Assembly (NCBI GenBank): GCA_025201375.1
Contig: JAIWZP010000059.1
Location: forward strand, 95,337 to 159,336
Direction: 5' to 3'
DNA: 64,000 nt
Origin: Gongronella butleri
Taxonomy: Eukaryota > Mucoromycota > Mucoromycetes > Mucorales > Cunninghamellaceae
Part shown: positions 20,891 through 33,520 of the stretch, in pieces
How the letters are laid out: each line of letters opens with the position of its first letter
Numbering within the stretch: the stretch's first letter is position 1
The notes under the pieces: model-generated
The model's database searches: none
What the model was told of the DNA's origin: nothing
What the model saw: the letters and a program-made list of their open reading frames with translations, nothing else
Translations under genes and position numbers: made by a program

Positions 20891-21060
20891 ATTTAATTAT
20901 TAATTTAATTATTATTAATTAATTAAGTTAATTAATTAAGTTAATTAATTAATTAATTAATAATGGAGAATTTATTTTTGAACCTATAAAAATTACAAAA
21001 TTATTATATAATACTACTCAACATAATCTCTTTCCAAAGCATTAATTAATTAATTAATAT
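20885..21060. repeat. Low-complexity TTAA-rich block
   Basis: Almost pure A/T, built from TTAATTAATT repeats, with no coding potential. The composition differs sharply from the surroundings. Confidence 0.7.
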
Positions 21061-21574
21061 GAATAACACGATTGTGATTTGAGCTATTTTTTAGGCAAAT
21101 GCATCTGATTCTGATGGTGTTCAAGGCGCGCGCCTGTCAAAAGCCGCCGAATGTTCTATTTTGATAAAAACGACACTTTTTGGGTCGTTGCCACGCAGCG
21201 AATGAAGTTGCTGCTGCACTTGGGTCTTTTTGACGTATTGTCTTGTGCCCCACAGGGTCGCTACTTTTGAAGTACATACGGTAGAATACATAGAATACAT
21301 AGAGTACATAATAAGCAGCGCAAGGTGACCGGCGCGGCCTCCACGGCAGCGGGCGTCGTTGCCAGTATCCACTTATTCGTAGTGTCTGGCACGTCGTGCG
21401 TATTGCCATTCATGAGAATCGAGTGAATGCAAGCGTAGTTAGAGCGATGCATGGGAAGAGCACGGACATGGCCTGCTCGAGGTCCATTGGCGACAGCAGC
21501 CAACATTCCTTCAGTTCCAAATGCTCGAGGTGCGCGCTTGCAGGCGGCATTTATTTGCGTCAATGCTTCATGAA

Positions 21575-21900
21575 ATTTACATCTAGAGCGCACAGGTGAA
21601 GCGAAAAGAGTCTGCGGCAGCAATGTGTGAAAAAGGACGAGGGCAATGGTCCTTTTGCACGTTTTTACGCTTGTAAGCGATGGCTCTGTACACGCGACAC
21701 GTCCAATTCCGCCATTGTCCCTTTTTTCTTTCTTTCTCTCTTTTCTTGTTTTTCATCTTGCATCTGGAGCGCGCTGGTGAATTGAAAGAGTCTGCGGCAG
21801 CAATGTGTGAAAAAGAACGAGGGAAATACTGTTTTTGCACGTTTTTACGCTTTTAGCGGCGGCTCTGCCCACACGATGCGTCCAGAACCAATGTATTACC
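21575..21900 (+). repeat. Tandem duplication, unit about 185 bp
   Basis: CATCTAGAGCGCACAGGTGA (about 21579) recurs as CATCTGGAGCGCGCTGGTGA (about 21763). Both are followed by AAAGAGTCTGCGGCAGCAAT, GTGTGAAAAA, CACGTTTTTACGCTT and GGCTCTG in the same order. Confidence 0.75.
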
Positions 21901-22107
21901 ACTTTTGCACACACGCTCAAAGGCTCATCGAGTTCATCTTATTCAGAAAATAGAAAGCCGCGTCAAAATACCGAAAACTTCTGTTTTTGTGCACTTTTAC
22001 GTCGCCGTGTGCCTGGCGATGTCGATGGAGGGCTATGTCCAGCGCTATGAAAAGGCTCGAACGACAAGGCAGTGCATGGTGGCCATTGGGCTACAATACA
22101 AGTGCGC

Positions 22108-22212
22108 GCGCAAAAAAAAAAAAAAAAAAAAAAAAAGAGCGAGTCGCAAAGCTCGATTTTTTTTTTTTTGGCTGGATGCACACCGCGCTTTTTTTTTTTT
22201 TTTTTTTTTCGA
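22108..22212. repeat. Long A run facing T runs (potential hairpin)
   Basis: GCGCGC is followed by about 24 A. After a short spacer come about 13 T, then CACACCGCGC and about 21 T. The A run and distal T run are complementary and bordered by GCGCGC/GCGC, so the strand could fold back. Confidence 0.6.
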
Positions 22213-22479
22213 CGAGCATGCACGATGGCTGTGTGTGCAAAATGTCCGGGCTGATAGAATGAATTTTTCAGCCTTCACCTTTTTGTCTAAGAACATGCGT
22301 CGCCAAGCAATTGAATTTCATGTCTTGCAACTGGAGTTGCAGTAGATCTTCTTTCTTGCTGAACATCCTGATCTTTAACATAAACTAGCCCCCAAATTGT
22401 CAAGATGCTTAATGCAATCAAAATAAATAATCGTTATTAATTAATTAAAGAATTTGTTGAAAGAGTGCATTTTCACTGC

Positions 22480-22840
22480 GTTACTTGACCATCCATAGTT
22501 GAAACTGGTCTCATTAGATAGAGATTTAACAGCTTCTTACGACACGTTAAAAGAGCCATAGGATCTTGTGCGTTGCCGAGTAAATCAAGATTGGAAATTG
22601 ATGAAATGTTTGGCCAAATTTTGCAAGCGTGCAAATGTCGTTCGTCGGGCGACTAGTCAATCCAAAAGTGACATACAGGCCTGTCCCACTCGTGAAACGG
22701 TGCAAATTTTACCACTATGCACAAGATATTTCAAGAGCAAGTGCTGAATTTGTGGAAATAAATTTTTTTTTAGATTCATCTGCACGATGGGCTCGATGGC
22801 GGCCCAACCGATCTTTCGTTTTTAATGTCTTGTTGTGCCG
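22480..22840 (+). repeat. Dispersed repeat R2, copy 2
   Basis: Matches R2 copies at 18.8 and 60 kb: GAAACTGGTCTCATTAGATA, then GAGATTTAACAG, GACACGTTAAAA, GTTGCCGAG, GAAATGTTTG, TTTTGCAAGCGTGCAAATG and GATATTTCAAGAGC. More complete at its 3' end than copy 1. Confidence 0.7.
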
Positions 22841-23779
22841 AAATAGCCTGCGTCATGAACTATGCAAGGTTTGGAGGCGAGCCAGCCATGCTTTGCGGCA
22901 TTTCGCGATTTTTGGTACATACAGTATGAAAAATTGCAAAAAAGGAGTCTCTCAACGATGATCTGGTTGATCACTGGAGTTTCATATTTACCGGTAATTT
23001 GAAAAAAAAAGTGTGGCCTGTGGCGCCAAAAATCGTTTAATAATAAAATTTGGCATCGATCGAACCACAAACTTGACGTGGTCAGCAGAAGATTTGTGCA
23101 AATTCGTGAAATCGGTGCATGCCCTGACAATAATGGCCTGCTTCTTGGCATTTGGTTTTGGAAAAAGAGAGACAAGTGTGCACGATGTGGCGGCTATTGA
23201 CGCACGATTTTACCACGAAATGTTTTTTGTTGTTGCAATAATCGCTTTTTCTGATCATTTAAATTGCCATGATGATGCAACTTGAAAGTTGAAACTGGTA
23301 AATGCCGTAAGAAAGAGGCTCACCATAAAAATGGAGAACAAATAAACCTTGGATCGTTGGATGCTATTACTGTATATACGGTAGAAGCATGGCAAAAAAA
23401 AAAAAAACTGGAATGATAAAAATATAACTTTTGCCATTTTGTCGCTTTTCTTTTATCTAAATGAGGTAAATGTGATTGGGTTGCTTGATTGCGACTTTTT
23501 GATAGTGCCGCTGCACATATAAAGATGCAATCACGCGTTTTGATTTTGATGGCAATAGTTGAATCATTTTGTGGCGCTTCTCGGGCAAGAAACTCAATGA
23601 AAATGATTTTGGCCCTGACTTTTACGTGGTATCAAAATGTGCCCACCAGCTCCAAGACACCTGAATTTTCGCAATGTCCGCCGGCTGGGCTCATCAGAAA
23701 ACGTTTTTCATACAGAGTAGCTATGAATGGGGGGGGTTTAATACGAAATTAAAAGAGACTTCATCAACCAGGCACTCTG

Positions 23780-24615
23780 AACCCTCAAAACGCGACCGAC
23801 GTGAAATGGCACGCTTGAAATCCTTGTAGGATGCGAGTCGCAGGTGTAAAAAGGTCATTGTGGGCGCGCCACGTCAAATCCAGAATTTAGCCGTGACGAG
23901 CACCCAAACCAAAAGTTTGAAAATGAGGTCTTCCAAAACGCACCAAACTTTTATACAAGAACAAGGACGTGACGAAACCAACAGGGATGACAAAAACGAG
24001 AGTAATCTTTCCAGTGGGTCGCGAGCAATGGGCAATTTTAGATTTTATTTCAATCACGAATTGCGCTTAGAAAAACGCGTCCATCCAGCCACGTCAACGC
24101 GTCCAACAGAAAGAGGTGTTCCAGGTGCATGTTTGATTAGAGGCGGACGCGTGCAAGTCAACGTCAGACACGCGTTTTGCACGCGTGCAATGTTACTGCA
24201 AACCGATTGTTCGCGTCAATTGTGCCAGGAACTCGTATTTTTCAGTGATCATGCATATCCACAATCGCGCCCGTCTGTGCTTTTTCGGATGGTCTGTGTT
24301 TCAAGGCACTGCGGTCACTTTTCATCGAGATAGCCTTGCGACGAAAAAGCGAGCCATTTTGCGTTTTTCTCCTAACCCAGTCTATCGATCCCTGGGTTTT
24401 ACTTTGGTTTCGTCGGTCAATCAGAGATGGTTACCATGGGGTAGAATGTCGGGGCAATCCGAGGACCTACTGTAATTTCACCATTTTCAACTCCTCGACT
24501 CCATCCTTGGAAAATGCGCCATTTTCAAAAATGGTGATTGCGCGGCATCCAGCGGCCACAATGCCGCAAAAGCGGGCTCATACAAACGAGAGAGCTTGGC
24601 ATTGTTGATCCAGGG
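23780..24615 (+). repeat. Dispersed repeat R1, copy 2
   Basis: Same landmark order as copy 1, including GTGAAATGGCACGC, AGCCGTGACGAGCACCC, GAAAAACGCGTCCATCCAG, GGACGCGTGCAAG and TTGGAAAATGCGCC, and extending to GCTTGGCATTGTTGATCC. No coding frame is conserved with the other copies. Confidence 0.8.
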
Positions 24616-25649
24616 AGAAAAAGTGGCCTAATTTCGGGCAAACTATGGACAAATGGTAAAAAAATTACTCAAATTGGAATAGTCTTGATATGTGCCTTGT
24701 CGATCTCCCTTGTTTTTGAATACTATTGCACCATGCAAAAAGGGGTTATCAGCTGCAGCAAGATGGACGTATGTCCACGCGGCAAGCCAAGAAGGGGGAT
24801 CAAAATGATCCTCTTTGATGCCAACAACCCGTTTGCGCGTCAATTTGACCAAGGAATTAAATCACATGCTCCTAATCTGTGAGTTTTAAAAAGCAAAAGG
24901 TGACACATGAAGCAGCAACACAGTGTTTTACATTTCATACGATGCATATTTTGCATAGATCCCGTCCTGTCGTGGCATCCGCATCCAATTTGCAATTGGT
25001 TACATCTGCGACGCGTCACATACGACTTGACGTCATTCCCTCCGATCTGCACCCATTTCCTCACTCACGATCAATTGGCGGCGGCTTGAACCCGTGCACC
25101 GTGATTAAAAAAAAAAGATAGACATTCTGCGGTGATCATATCGCAAATTGCTATTTGTCGCTACAATTTGCCAAATACTGGGACCGAGTGACGCCGATAT
25201 GCCTACAACGCTTACTGTAGTCGCCGACGGACACTCGCAAAAATGAAATGTCGTCCACTACATTCAAAACCGTCGGTTTTGCGCGATTTCTTTTTTTTTC
25301 CTCGTTTTCCATTTGATTCTTGGTCTTTCAACCGCGTTTCGAAGTGGCCCATGTCATCTAGACCGCAAAACCATGCTGTCAGCGAGCCTATCACGCTGCA
25401 AGCCGCGCACTCAAGCAGCACTGGCAGTGCAAAAGCGGGCAAAATATATCGGAGGACGCAATTTGCCTTTTTTGGCGGTGAGATGTCGAAACAAATGGTT
25501 CGAGCAGCCTCCACGCCGCTCCAACACATGATCCACGTCTCATTTTACGCGCCGCAAACGCCCGAAAATGTGCACATAACGAGGAAATTTGAAAATCATC
25601 AATTTTTTTGTTTCTCTAATTAGCTCTTGGATGTCCCATCGCGTTATCC

Positions 25650-26830
25650 GTCATCAATATGAGCGAGTCGATGGGTGGGTCAATGAGCGAGTCGATGAGT
25701 GGGTCAATGAGTGGGTCGATGCGCGATGAGTGGGTCGATGAGCGATGAGTGGGTCGATGAGTGGGTCGATGAGTGAGTCAATGAGTGGGTCAATGAGTGG
25801 GTTGATGAGTGGAGTCGAGGAGCGTGTCGATGAGTGAGTCGATGAACGATGAGCGTGTCAATGAATGGGTCAATGAGTGGGTCGATGAGCGATGAGCGAG
25901 TCGATGAGACAAGAGTGGGTCGATGAGTGGGTTAATGAGCGATGAGCGAGTCAATAAGCGGGTCGATGAAGTGGGTCGATGAATGAGTGGGTCGATGAGT
26001 GGGTCAATGAGTGGGTCGATGAGCGGGTCGATGAGTGAGTCGATGAGATAAGAGTGGGTCGATGAGTGAGTCGATGAGTGAGTCGATGAGACATGAGTGG
26101 GTCGATGAGTGGGTCAATGAGCGATGAGCGAGTCAATGAGCGGGTCGATGAAGTGGGTCGATGAGTGGGTCAATGAGTGGGTCGATGAGTGAGTGGGTCG
26201 ATGAGTGAGTGGGTCGATGAGTGGGTCAATGAGTGAGTCGATGAGTGGAGTCGATGAGACAAGAGTGGGTCGATGAGTGGGTCAATGAGCGATGAGCGAG
26301 TCAATGAGTGGGTTGATGAGTGGGTTGATGAGTGGGTCAATGAGTGGGTCAATGAGTGGGTCGATGAGTGAGTGGGTCGATGAGTGGGTCAATGAGTGGG
26401 TCGATGAGTGAGTCGATGAGTGAGTCGATGAGGTAAGAGTGGGTCGATGAGTGAGTCGATGAGTGGGTCGATGAGACAAGAGTGGGTCGATGAGTGGGTC
26501 AATGAGCGATGAGCGAGTCAATGAGTGGGTTGATGAGTGGGTCAATGAGTGGGTCAATGAGTGGGTCGATGAGTGAGTGGGTCGTTGAGTGGGTCAATGA
26601 GTGGGTCGATGAGTGAGTCGATGAGACAAGAGTGGGTCGATGAGTGGGTCAATGAGCGATGAGCGAGTCAATGAGTGGATTGATGAGTGGGTTGATGAGT
26701 GGGTCAATGAGTGAGTGGGTCGATGAGTGGGTCAACGAATGGGTCAATGAGTAGGTCTAATGAGTGAGTCGATGAGCGTGTCGATGAGTGGGTCAAGGAG
26801 CGAGTCGACAAGCTGATCAGGTCAACGTGT
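25650..26830 (+). repeat. Minisatellite of a 12-bp unit, about 1.2 kb
   Basis: Roughly 90-100 tandem units of GTCGATGAGTGG with variants GTCAATGAGTGG, GTCGATGAGCGA and GTTGATGAGTGG, broken by a recurring GAGACAAGAGTGG spacer. Higher-order periodicity is visible, since blocks between spacers recur. Because 12 is divisible by 3, all frames stay open and give artificial Ser-Thr-His-Ser/Leu-Ile-Asp-Pro frames. Not a gene. Confidence 0.95.
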
Positions 26831-27385
26831 ACTTTGAGAGATTCAAATTATGATATGATATTGTGCATTTTTTTTGTCACACCAACATGCTGAGTGCTGT
26901 CTCGTTTGTATGATACGTACTGCAAGTCTTCTATTGTTGAGTAAATCACAGTTGATCTTGTTTTGTGATTATTTGCATTGGATCTTGTTGTGGAGCAAAG
27001 TTTGTTCATTGGAAAAAATAAAAAAATGGATACGAATTGATGTCCCATTGTGTCTCTTTCCGGCGGCATTGCAGCAAAAGAAAATGCTCGACAGATCAAA
27101 GCAAATCACATTGGAGTCGTTGGGTTCATTGGCAAAAAAAAAAGAGGAAAATAGTCAGCTTTTATTATTTTCAAGACAGAGCGTGGTGGATACAATAATG
27201 AGAGGAGAAGGCAATAGACAGAATAGCGTAAGAGTAAAGTGAGGAGAGCAAGATAAACGAGATGCTGGGGCAAGACGGCAGCTTAAGAATAGAAAAGTGG
27301 GGCGAAAACGGAGGCAAATGCGGCGAGAAACGGGGGGGGGGAGCGGGGGCGTAAGAAAAAAAAATACTAAGGAGGTAGTCAAAGA

Positions 27386-29666
27386 TTACTTGAGATTATT
27401 AGGCAAGGGCGTCGAGCTAGGATGCGTTTGGCTATGGAAGTAAGAGGAAGCATAATTTGATGAGGTGGAATTGGGTGTGCCTGGGTACGATGTGGGCAAT
27501 CCAGGTGTAGAGGGGGATATGGAGGAAGTGGTATGCTGGTCGGTTGTCGAGGAGGGTGGCGCAGGCGTGGTGGATGCGGCGGGGCCCTTGTTGTGGCTGT
27601 TTTGATGATGCGTGGCGGACGTGGGGGTTGTTGGTGTGGTGGCCATGTTTGGAGGCAGGCCGTAGGCGTGCTGTGCCGGGTGCGGGGATTGCGGAGTGGA
27701 TGCCGATGGCGGATGTTGGTGTTGCTGCGGGGACGATGGGTAATCAAAGGTCAAGGGTCGCATGGGGGGTGGCGGGCCCATGTTGAGCATCATTGGAGGT
27801 GGTGGGGCGCCCGCAGCAGGGTGGTGGTGATGTTGCTGTTGATGAGGGTGCTGTTGTTGCGGCTGGTGGTGGTGATGTTGCGGCTGCTGTTGCTGTTGCT
27901 GGAGCAAGGACGGCGAAGCCTGAGGGTACGATTGGACGTGCGGATTGTAGGCTGCGATGGCTGTTGGGTCTGGCCCATGAGGAGGCGGCATGGTGGCGAG
28001 GTAAGGATGCGCATTGTACGGGTTGAATCGATTTGCGGCATTTGCAGCGTTTTGCTGTTGATTGTTTTGGTGATCCGAATAATGACCCGGGCTGCGTCCA
28101 CGAACAACGAGTTGATCGGATTGACTGGTGGCAACCTTTATCTGGCGCGGCATGCCATCGACGAGCACATCCACGTACAGATCGATTTGACACACGTAAT
28201 ACTGTTGTGCAGCACGGCGCTTGCCATTGTTGGCGGTGGCGGTCTTGAATTGGATGCGCTCAAAGGTGACGATGGTCTGCAGTCCACCGCTCAGGCCCAT
28301 GGACCCTGACGCCAGGTTCAGATTGAGGTTAGAGTTGCTGGGCAGCACGGCGCGCGGCATGGGTGTCGATTGTGGGCCCTTGTCGCGCTTGGGCGTGTGC
28401 TGCACAAGGTCGATCTTTTTGTCGCTGTTGGCCACCTTTGCGCTGATGCTCAGGCAGAATTGGTGCACCTGCACGTCCTGGCCGTCAATGCGCACAAAGC
28501 ACTGCGGCTCCTGATGGGGAGGAGGCGCAGGGTAAGGCGGCGGCGGGTAAAACGCGCGCTGGTTGCCTGTGGCATGATCGTAATACGCGGCATTGGCCAT
28601 GCCGGCCATCTCAGGCATCCCCGGCGCCATTGACGACGACGCGTGATGAGGCGCAGCGCCGCCTTGCATATGCTGCACCTGCTGGAACGTGATCCCCGGC
28701 AACGTGAATCCGCAACTCACCTGGAAATAATTGCGACGATAGCACGTCCAGTCATTGTCCGTGAAAAAGAACCGGTCCATCTTGCCTTGGATCGTCGGCG
28801 TCAACCTGGCGTAAACAAAAAAAAAAAAAAATGAGACGAATTTCGCGTGAGAAAAAAAAAGGTTAAATGCAAGGGGTCTCCTTGTTTTTTTTGCGATTTG
28901 TGAGTGGGGGGAGGGGACTGAGTTGCTTTACACTGTCGAATGATCCACATTGTAAATGGGCTCGAGACACTTGGTGGCCAGGAACTTTGGACCAATTTCC
29001 GACGGGTACATGCCGTCGCTGCGGTGTGCCCGTGGCTTGCGCATTGCGGGATACGGGTCTTGACTGATGCTCGCGCGATGACTGGGCTGCGGCGTACCAG
29101 GTTCCGATGGCATCATACTGGAGCGTTGGGATGAGTAGGAAAAAAATGAATGGGTGCGGCGCGAAAAAAAAAAGAAAAAAAAAGAAAAAAAAGAAAAAGA
29201 GGGATGGCGAGAAGAAAAAAAGAAATTGTGAGCGTGTTGATTCAAAAAGGGGCAAGGATGCCACTCTTTTGTTTCAACTTTTTTGGTGCAAGTCTTACTC
29301 GGGCAATCGTTCCTCTTTGAAATAGCCTGCTGAGACATCGGGTCCAAAGGGCGAGCTTCTAAAAATCAAAAAAAGATGAGTGGCAATTGGCACCAAAAAA
29401 AGGGGGGGAGCTGCGGGGCAGGCCGCATGCGCGCGTGTTTCTGGTGTTCGTGTTTGATGATGCTTATTTTGTTGTCAATGGAGAGAACCATTGAAGCAAG
29501 CAAGGGGGAGGGGGAAATCAAAAAGGGGGTGGTTGACTTACAGAGGCGGCGCGTAATAGCTGTGGGGAGGATAGAAAGCAGGTTGTGGAGGTGGTTGATC
29601 GGCTGGCTTCGAAGCCGTCGCGTGGACCCAGTCATCCTGCGTGTCATGTTGGCGCAATGGATCCAT
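27386..29666 (-). CDS. Ndt80/PhoG-like (VIB-1 type) transcription factor
   Basis: Nuclear DNA-binding regulator of the Ndt80 fold; relatives control meiosis (Ndt80) or starvation, secretion and self-recognition programmes (VIB-1, XprG). Four exons: 29666-29542, 29358-29299, 29117-28932, 28805-27386; 596 aa with agreeing phases. Start MDPLRQHDTQDDWVHATASK. The DNA-binding domain begins near residue 100 and carries the hallmark GKMDRFFFTDNDWTCYRRNY. It continues through FVRIDGQDVQVHQFCLSIS, TIVTFERIQFKTATANNGKR and RQIKVATSQSDQLVVRGRSP (about residue 320). The C-terminal 250 residues are Gln/His/Pro-rich (HHHHQPQQQHPHQQ), a typical disordered activation tail. The short early exons were placed by phase and domain continuity, so exon 1 is the least certain. 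No target can be named from the sequence. Confidence 0.88.
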
Positions 29667-31179
29667 TCAAAAACAAGGGGGGGAAACGTGCAATTGGAAG
29701 AATGGGAGCGAGAAAAAAAAACAAGTTTCAAGGAAAAAGGACAAAACGATGGGGGAAGACAAAGAAAATGAAAAAAAAGGGTGCAACCTCACAAAAGTAG
29801 CCCTATGCACACCCATCGCCCATAATTTTAAGCTCTTTAAAGTTTGCGTTGGGATCTCCCAATCAGCTTACGGCCATGGGCTCATAACCGGACCTTGAAC
29901 CCAACTTTTGATGGCGTGCGTGCGTGTGCGCGTTCGCCGCTTTTTTTTTTTTTTTCTTGAGGGTAGAGTGTAAACACACGGTTCAATCGCGTCCCTTTTT
30001 TTCTTTTCTTGTCACATGCTGGGTCCTTTTTTTACTTTTTGCGTGTACACAAAGCGATCTGCGTTCCATTGCGGGTTGTCTTTATGTAATTTGCATTGGC
30101 ACCAAGTTTTTTTTGTAGAAATCAAAAATGGCGAGCGCGCGTTTTTTTTTCTCTTCCTTTTTTTTTTTTTTTTTTTTTGTGCATTTTAGTGTGGCATCGG
30201 TTGCTCACGGACCCCGTTCTTCCTTTTTGTTACTCCTTTTGACGAAAAACACCCGGGAGTGCGCCCTTCATTTATCATATGCTGGCGGGATTGAAACTCC
30301 CCAGAATATAAGACTCTCGCGCTGTTTAGCGCTCTACACGCGCTTTTTTTTTATTTCTCCCCCCAGAAAAAAAAAACGGGACTGGAGGCTCTTCTCTCAT
30401 AACAATCTTCGTGTAACATCAAGCAACTCAAAAAAAGTGTGTTTGCTCAAGGAAAAAAAAAAAGGGGCCACATGTCCAAACAGGTCCCTCCTCTCCGTGC
30501 TCGCCGTGCGCACGCCGTCCATTTGTTGTCCATCCCGGTTGTTTCTACCTTTTTGTGCGCTTGCGACCGATTGGTCATGCCATGGGAGCCATTGTTTGCT
30601 CTCGCACCGGGCCATTGCACGCACAAAAATAAGGAAAAAACGCGTTCGGCGCTCCCGGCCATTTGGGGGGGGAGTGCTTTTATTTTATTTTTTTTGCCCC
30701 CAATTCACAAGATCAAGGTTCGGATTTTCTTCCTTACAAAAGTCACGCCAAGTTTAGAGTTTCACAACTTTTTTATATTTGCAAATGCAAAGGGCCGCGA
30801 GTGGTGCGTTTTGAGATTGTGGGCGAGACGGATGAGAGAAAAGGCGAGCGAGAGAGTGGGAGAGAGAGAGAGAGTCCCAGGGCGTTGCTGGATGGGGGGA
30901 GGGGGACCCGAAATAAATCAAACTGCGCGCGCGAGCGAGGGCGCGTGTTGCGTGTGCGTGTGAGCGGGCATTGAGGTCTGATGCGATAGGAGCGAAACCT
31001 TCAGGGCACGTTCTGCTGTTTTGCAATGTGCGCAAGGTTTGAATTCCCGAGGTTAGGTTTTCCAACTTTATGATGAATTTTGACCCGTTCAGGGGAATTT
31101 GATTTTCCCTGGAAAAAAGGTAGAAGAGCGACAACGAGCCGCTTACCTTTTGGCGCGTCCCGCGGGAACGGCGGGGTGA

Positions 31180-31217
<38 letters not shown>

Positions 31218-32235
31218 AAACAGGCACGGTCCGCTTCTGGTTGCACGCTAATTCCGTTGGCGTGGATCAGAAAGGTCAGAAAAAAAAAAAGAAACAACAT
31301 GACAACAGGTCGCGCGACAACGCGTCGCATCGCTCGCTTTTCGGCGCGACCCTTTTTCAGAAAGGGAGAACACACGCGCCATTATGCGCCGGACAAATAG
31401 TGCTCGCCATGACAAACCTTGGACGCTCCTTTTTCGTCCAAGCAAACGCAAAACCAAGAGCAAAAAAAACAGGTTTGTCTTTTTTTCACTTTTTTTGATG
31501 AGCCTAAACCGCTTTGAGTAACAAAAAAGCATAGGCCAGCTGGCGTCACGTTCCTCATGTCCAAATCAGGCAATCGCCGCTTATTTGTTTCGTTTGTTTC
31601 CCCCTACTTTGTGGCCACCTCCGGCCGGCTCCCCCGTATGTAAAAGAATGTGATGGCCATTGACAATGGCCATGGGTCACAAATGCGTCACACCTTGCGG
31701 CCGACCGTTTCGTTGAAAGCAGTATGGGGGGCTCAAGCGGGCTTTTTTTCTCGTGTTGCTTGCTGCCAACTCATCACAAAAGCATAAATTCATCGATTTC
31801 ATCGATCGCGGTGGTGGGACAGGGACCGTGGGGGGCTGCCGCCTGGCTAGAAAGCGACGATCAAGCAACACAAAAAGTCGCACCACCATATTGAAAATGG
31901 AGGTGGCGACGATTCGAGAAAAAAGAGCCTTTTTCGCGAAATGGTCGTTTCTCTGGCGGCAAAACGCTATCCATTTGAATGTGAGTATCTCGTAAGATGC
32001 ACGTGATACCCGTCTTGCTTGCTTAAAAAGCATCCGCGCGCGCCCATCGGGCTGAAAAACATTGTGCTTACGACAAAAGATTAAATCGTGAAGATCAGTT
32101 CTCATCTCATTTTCCCTCAATCGTGCGCTGTGTCCTGAAAAGGACAAAAAAAAAAAAAAAATGGAGAAATGGAGCCGTTCCATGAACTGGATGCGGCGCT
32201 ACACGCGCTTAGAGATTTTTCATTGGTTGCACATA
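29667..32235. other. Intergenic, no supported gene
   Basis: Upstream region of the Ndt80-like gene plus non-coding DNA with many T/A homopolymers, for example about 30 T at 31186-31215. A GA-rich stretch lies at 30840-30900. Only short frames without motifs. Confidence 0.5.
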
Positions 32236-32239
32236 GCAG

Positions 32240-32530
32240 AGCGACAAGGCACTGAAGTGTGTGTGTCGCGATGGCGCACACCAGGTGCATCAAAATGCCA
32301 GCGGCGCGTCGTGTTTTGAAAAAGCGCCAACTTATAAGCTGCTTTATTGCTTCGCGTCGCACTTGCCCCAAATCCCAATTTTTTCTCAATGATCCATTGG
32401 TGCCCACGTACGCAACAGGTTGAGTTCTTTTCCATGGTGTGCATTTTCCAGTGCTGCAGCTGATGTTTTTCGAGGTGGCTCTAGCAAAAGGTCGACTTCG
32501 CTCTGCATTTACGCATTTTCTCATGATTGC
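32240..32530 (+). repeat. Diverged partial copy of R1
   Basis: CACCAGGTGCATCAAAATG, then TGATCCATTGGTGCCCACG, TACGCAACAGGTTGAG and a GACTTCGCTCTGCATTTACGC-type block parallel the middle of R1 but are strongly diverged. It lies just upstream of R1 copy 3. Confidence 0.45.
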
Positions 32531-32754
32531 ATTGTCCTATCTCTCGTAAACCTTGGCTTCATTGGCCTTCTGTGTGCACCATTATGTGGTTTAAATTTGG
32601 AACGGGTCGAGCATGTTCCTCAGAAAAAGTATTGCAGGTGGCTTTTTTTCGGCTAAAAAACGCTGCACCTCGCGCTCGAGGCACCGTGGGGCCCGGAAAC
32701 GTGTCGCAGTGTGAAACAGCAAACTAGCAAAGGTTAGGTGATGCGGCATGCAGC

Positions 32755-33520
32755 TGTCATAAATCACAAGGCGACGCGCTTTTCGCAAATCAAAATTTAG
32801 TCGTGACGAGGGTCGAAAACAGAAATTGGAAAATGGTGTCCTCAGAATGGCGCCAAACTTGCACACAAGATGACCCGCATGGAGAAACCGCAGGAATAAC
32901 TAAAACGTGACACGATCCATTATGGCGATCGCGAGCAGTGAGCAATTTTAGGTTACATTTCAAGCACGAATTGATCAGGGAAAACACGTCGATGGAGCCG
33001 CGCTGACGAGTCTATCAGCAAGAGGTACGCCAGGGGCATGGATTTGAAAAGAAACAGACGCGTGTCACTCGATACCTGACGCGCTTTTTCACGCGTCGAA
33101 AAATATATAAGATTTGAAACCGTGACAAAGACGCCAAAAATCACTTTTTTCAGTGATCACCAATGCCTACGTACGCAGCACGCCAAGGTCTATCCGGTGA
33201 TTTAACTTTCAAGACGCTACGGCTAACTCTCGATAATTTTGCTTTGACATGAAATTTTGCCGCTTTCCGCGTTTTACGCGGAAACCAGTCGATGGACCTT
33301 CTTTTTTTATTGCATCTGTGTTCGTGAATGACGGCCACTTACCATGTGGTTGAATGGCGTGGCGATCTAATGACCTAATTTCTCGATTTTCCCGGGGTCG
33401 ACTGTACCTCTTGGAAAATCCGCCATTTTTGAAAATCATGGTTGCGTGCCATCTAGTGGTCACAGTGCGCCCGTTGTGGGCTCATTCGAACGCGTGAAGC
33501 TTGGCGTTGCTGGTTCATAC
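32755..33520 (+). repeat. Dispersed repeat R1, copy 3
   Basis: GCAAATCAAAATTTAGTCGT, then CAGACGCGTG, CTTTTTCACGCGTCG, TTTTACGCGGAAACCAGTCG, TTGAATGGCGTGGCGATCTA and TTGGAAAATCCGCCATTTTT, in the same order and strand as copies 1 and 2. It ends near GCTTGGCGTTGCTGGTTCAT. Confidence 0.8.

Noticed and set aside
25650..26830. Long Ser-Thr-His / Leu-Ile-Asp-Pro frames in the minisatellite
   Set aside because: A 12-bp unit keeps frames open automatically; there is no start context, composition or homology support.
29845..29905. GGGCTCATAACC resembling an initiator tRNA-Met anticodon arm
   Set aside because: GTTGGG/CCCAAC could pair, but they are only about 58 nt apart and no T arm fits.
30279..30343. 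Minus-strand tRNA-like fragment (TAGAGCGCTAAACAGCGCG ... GTTTCAATCCC)
   Set aside because: The anticodon loop would have the wrong size, the T stem is imperfect and no 5' acceptor half exists; at best a fragment.
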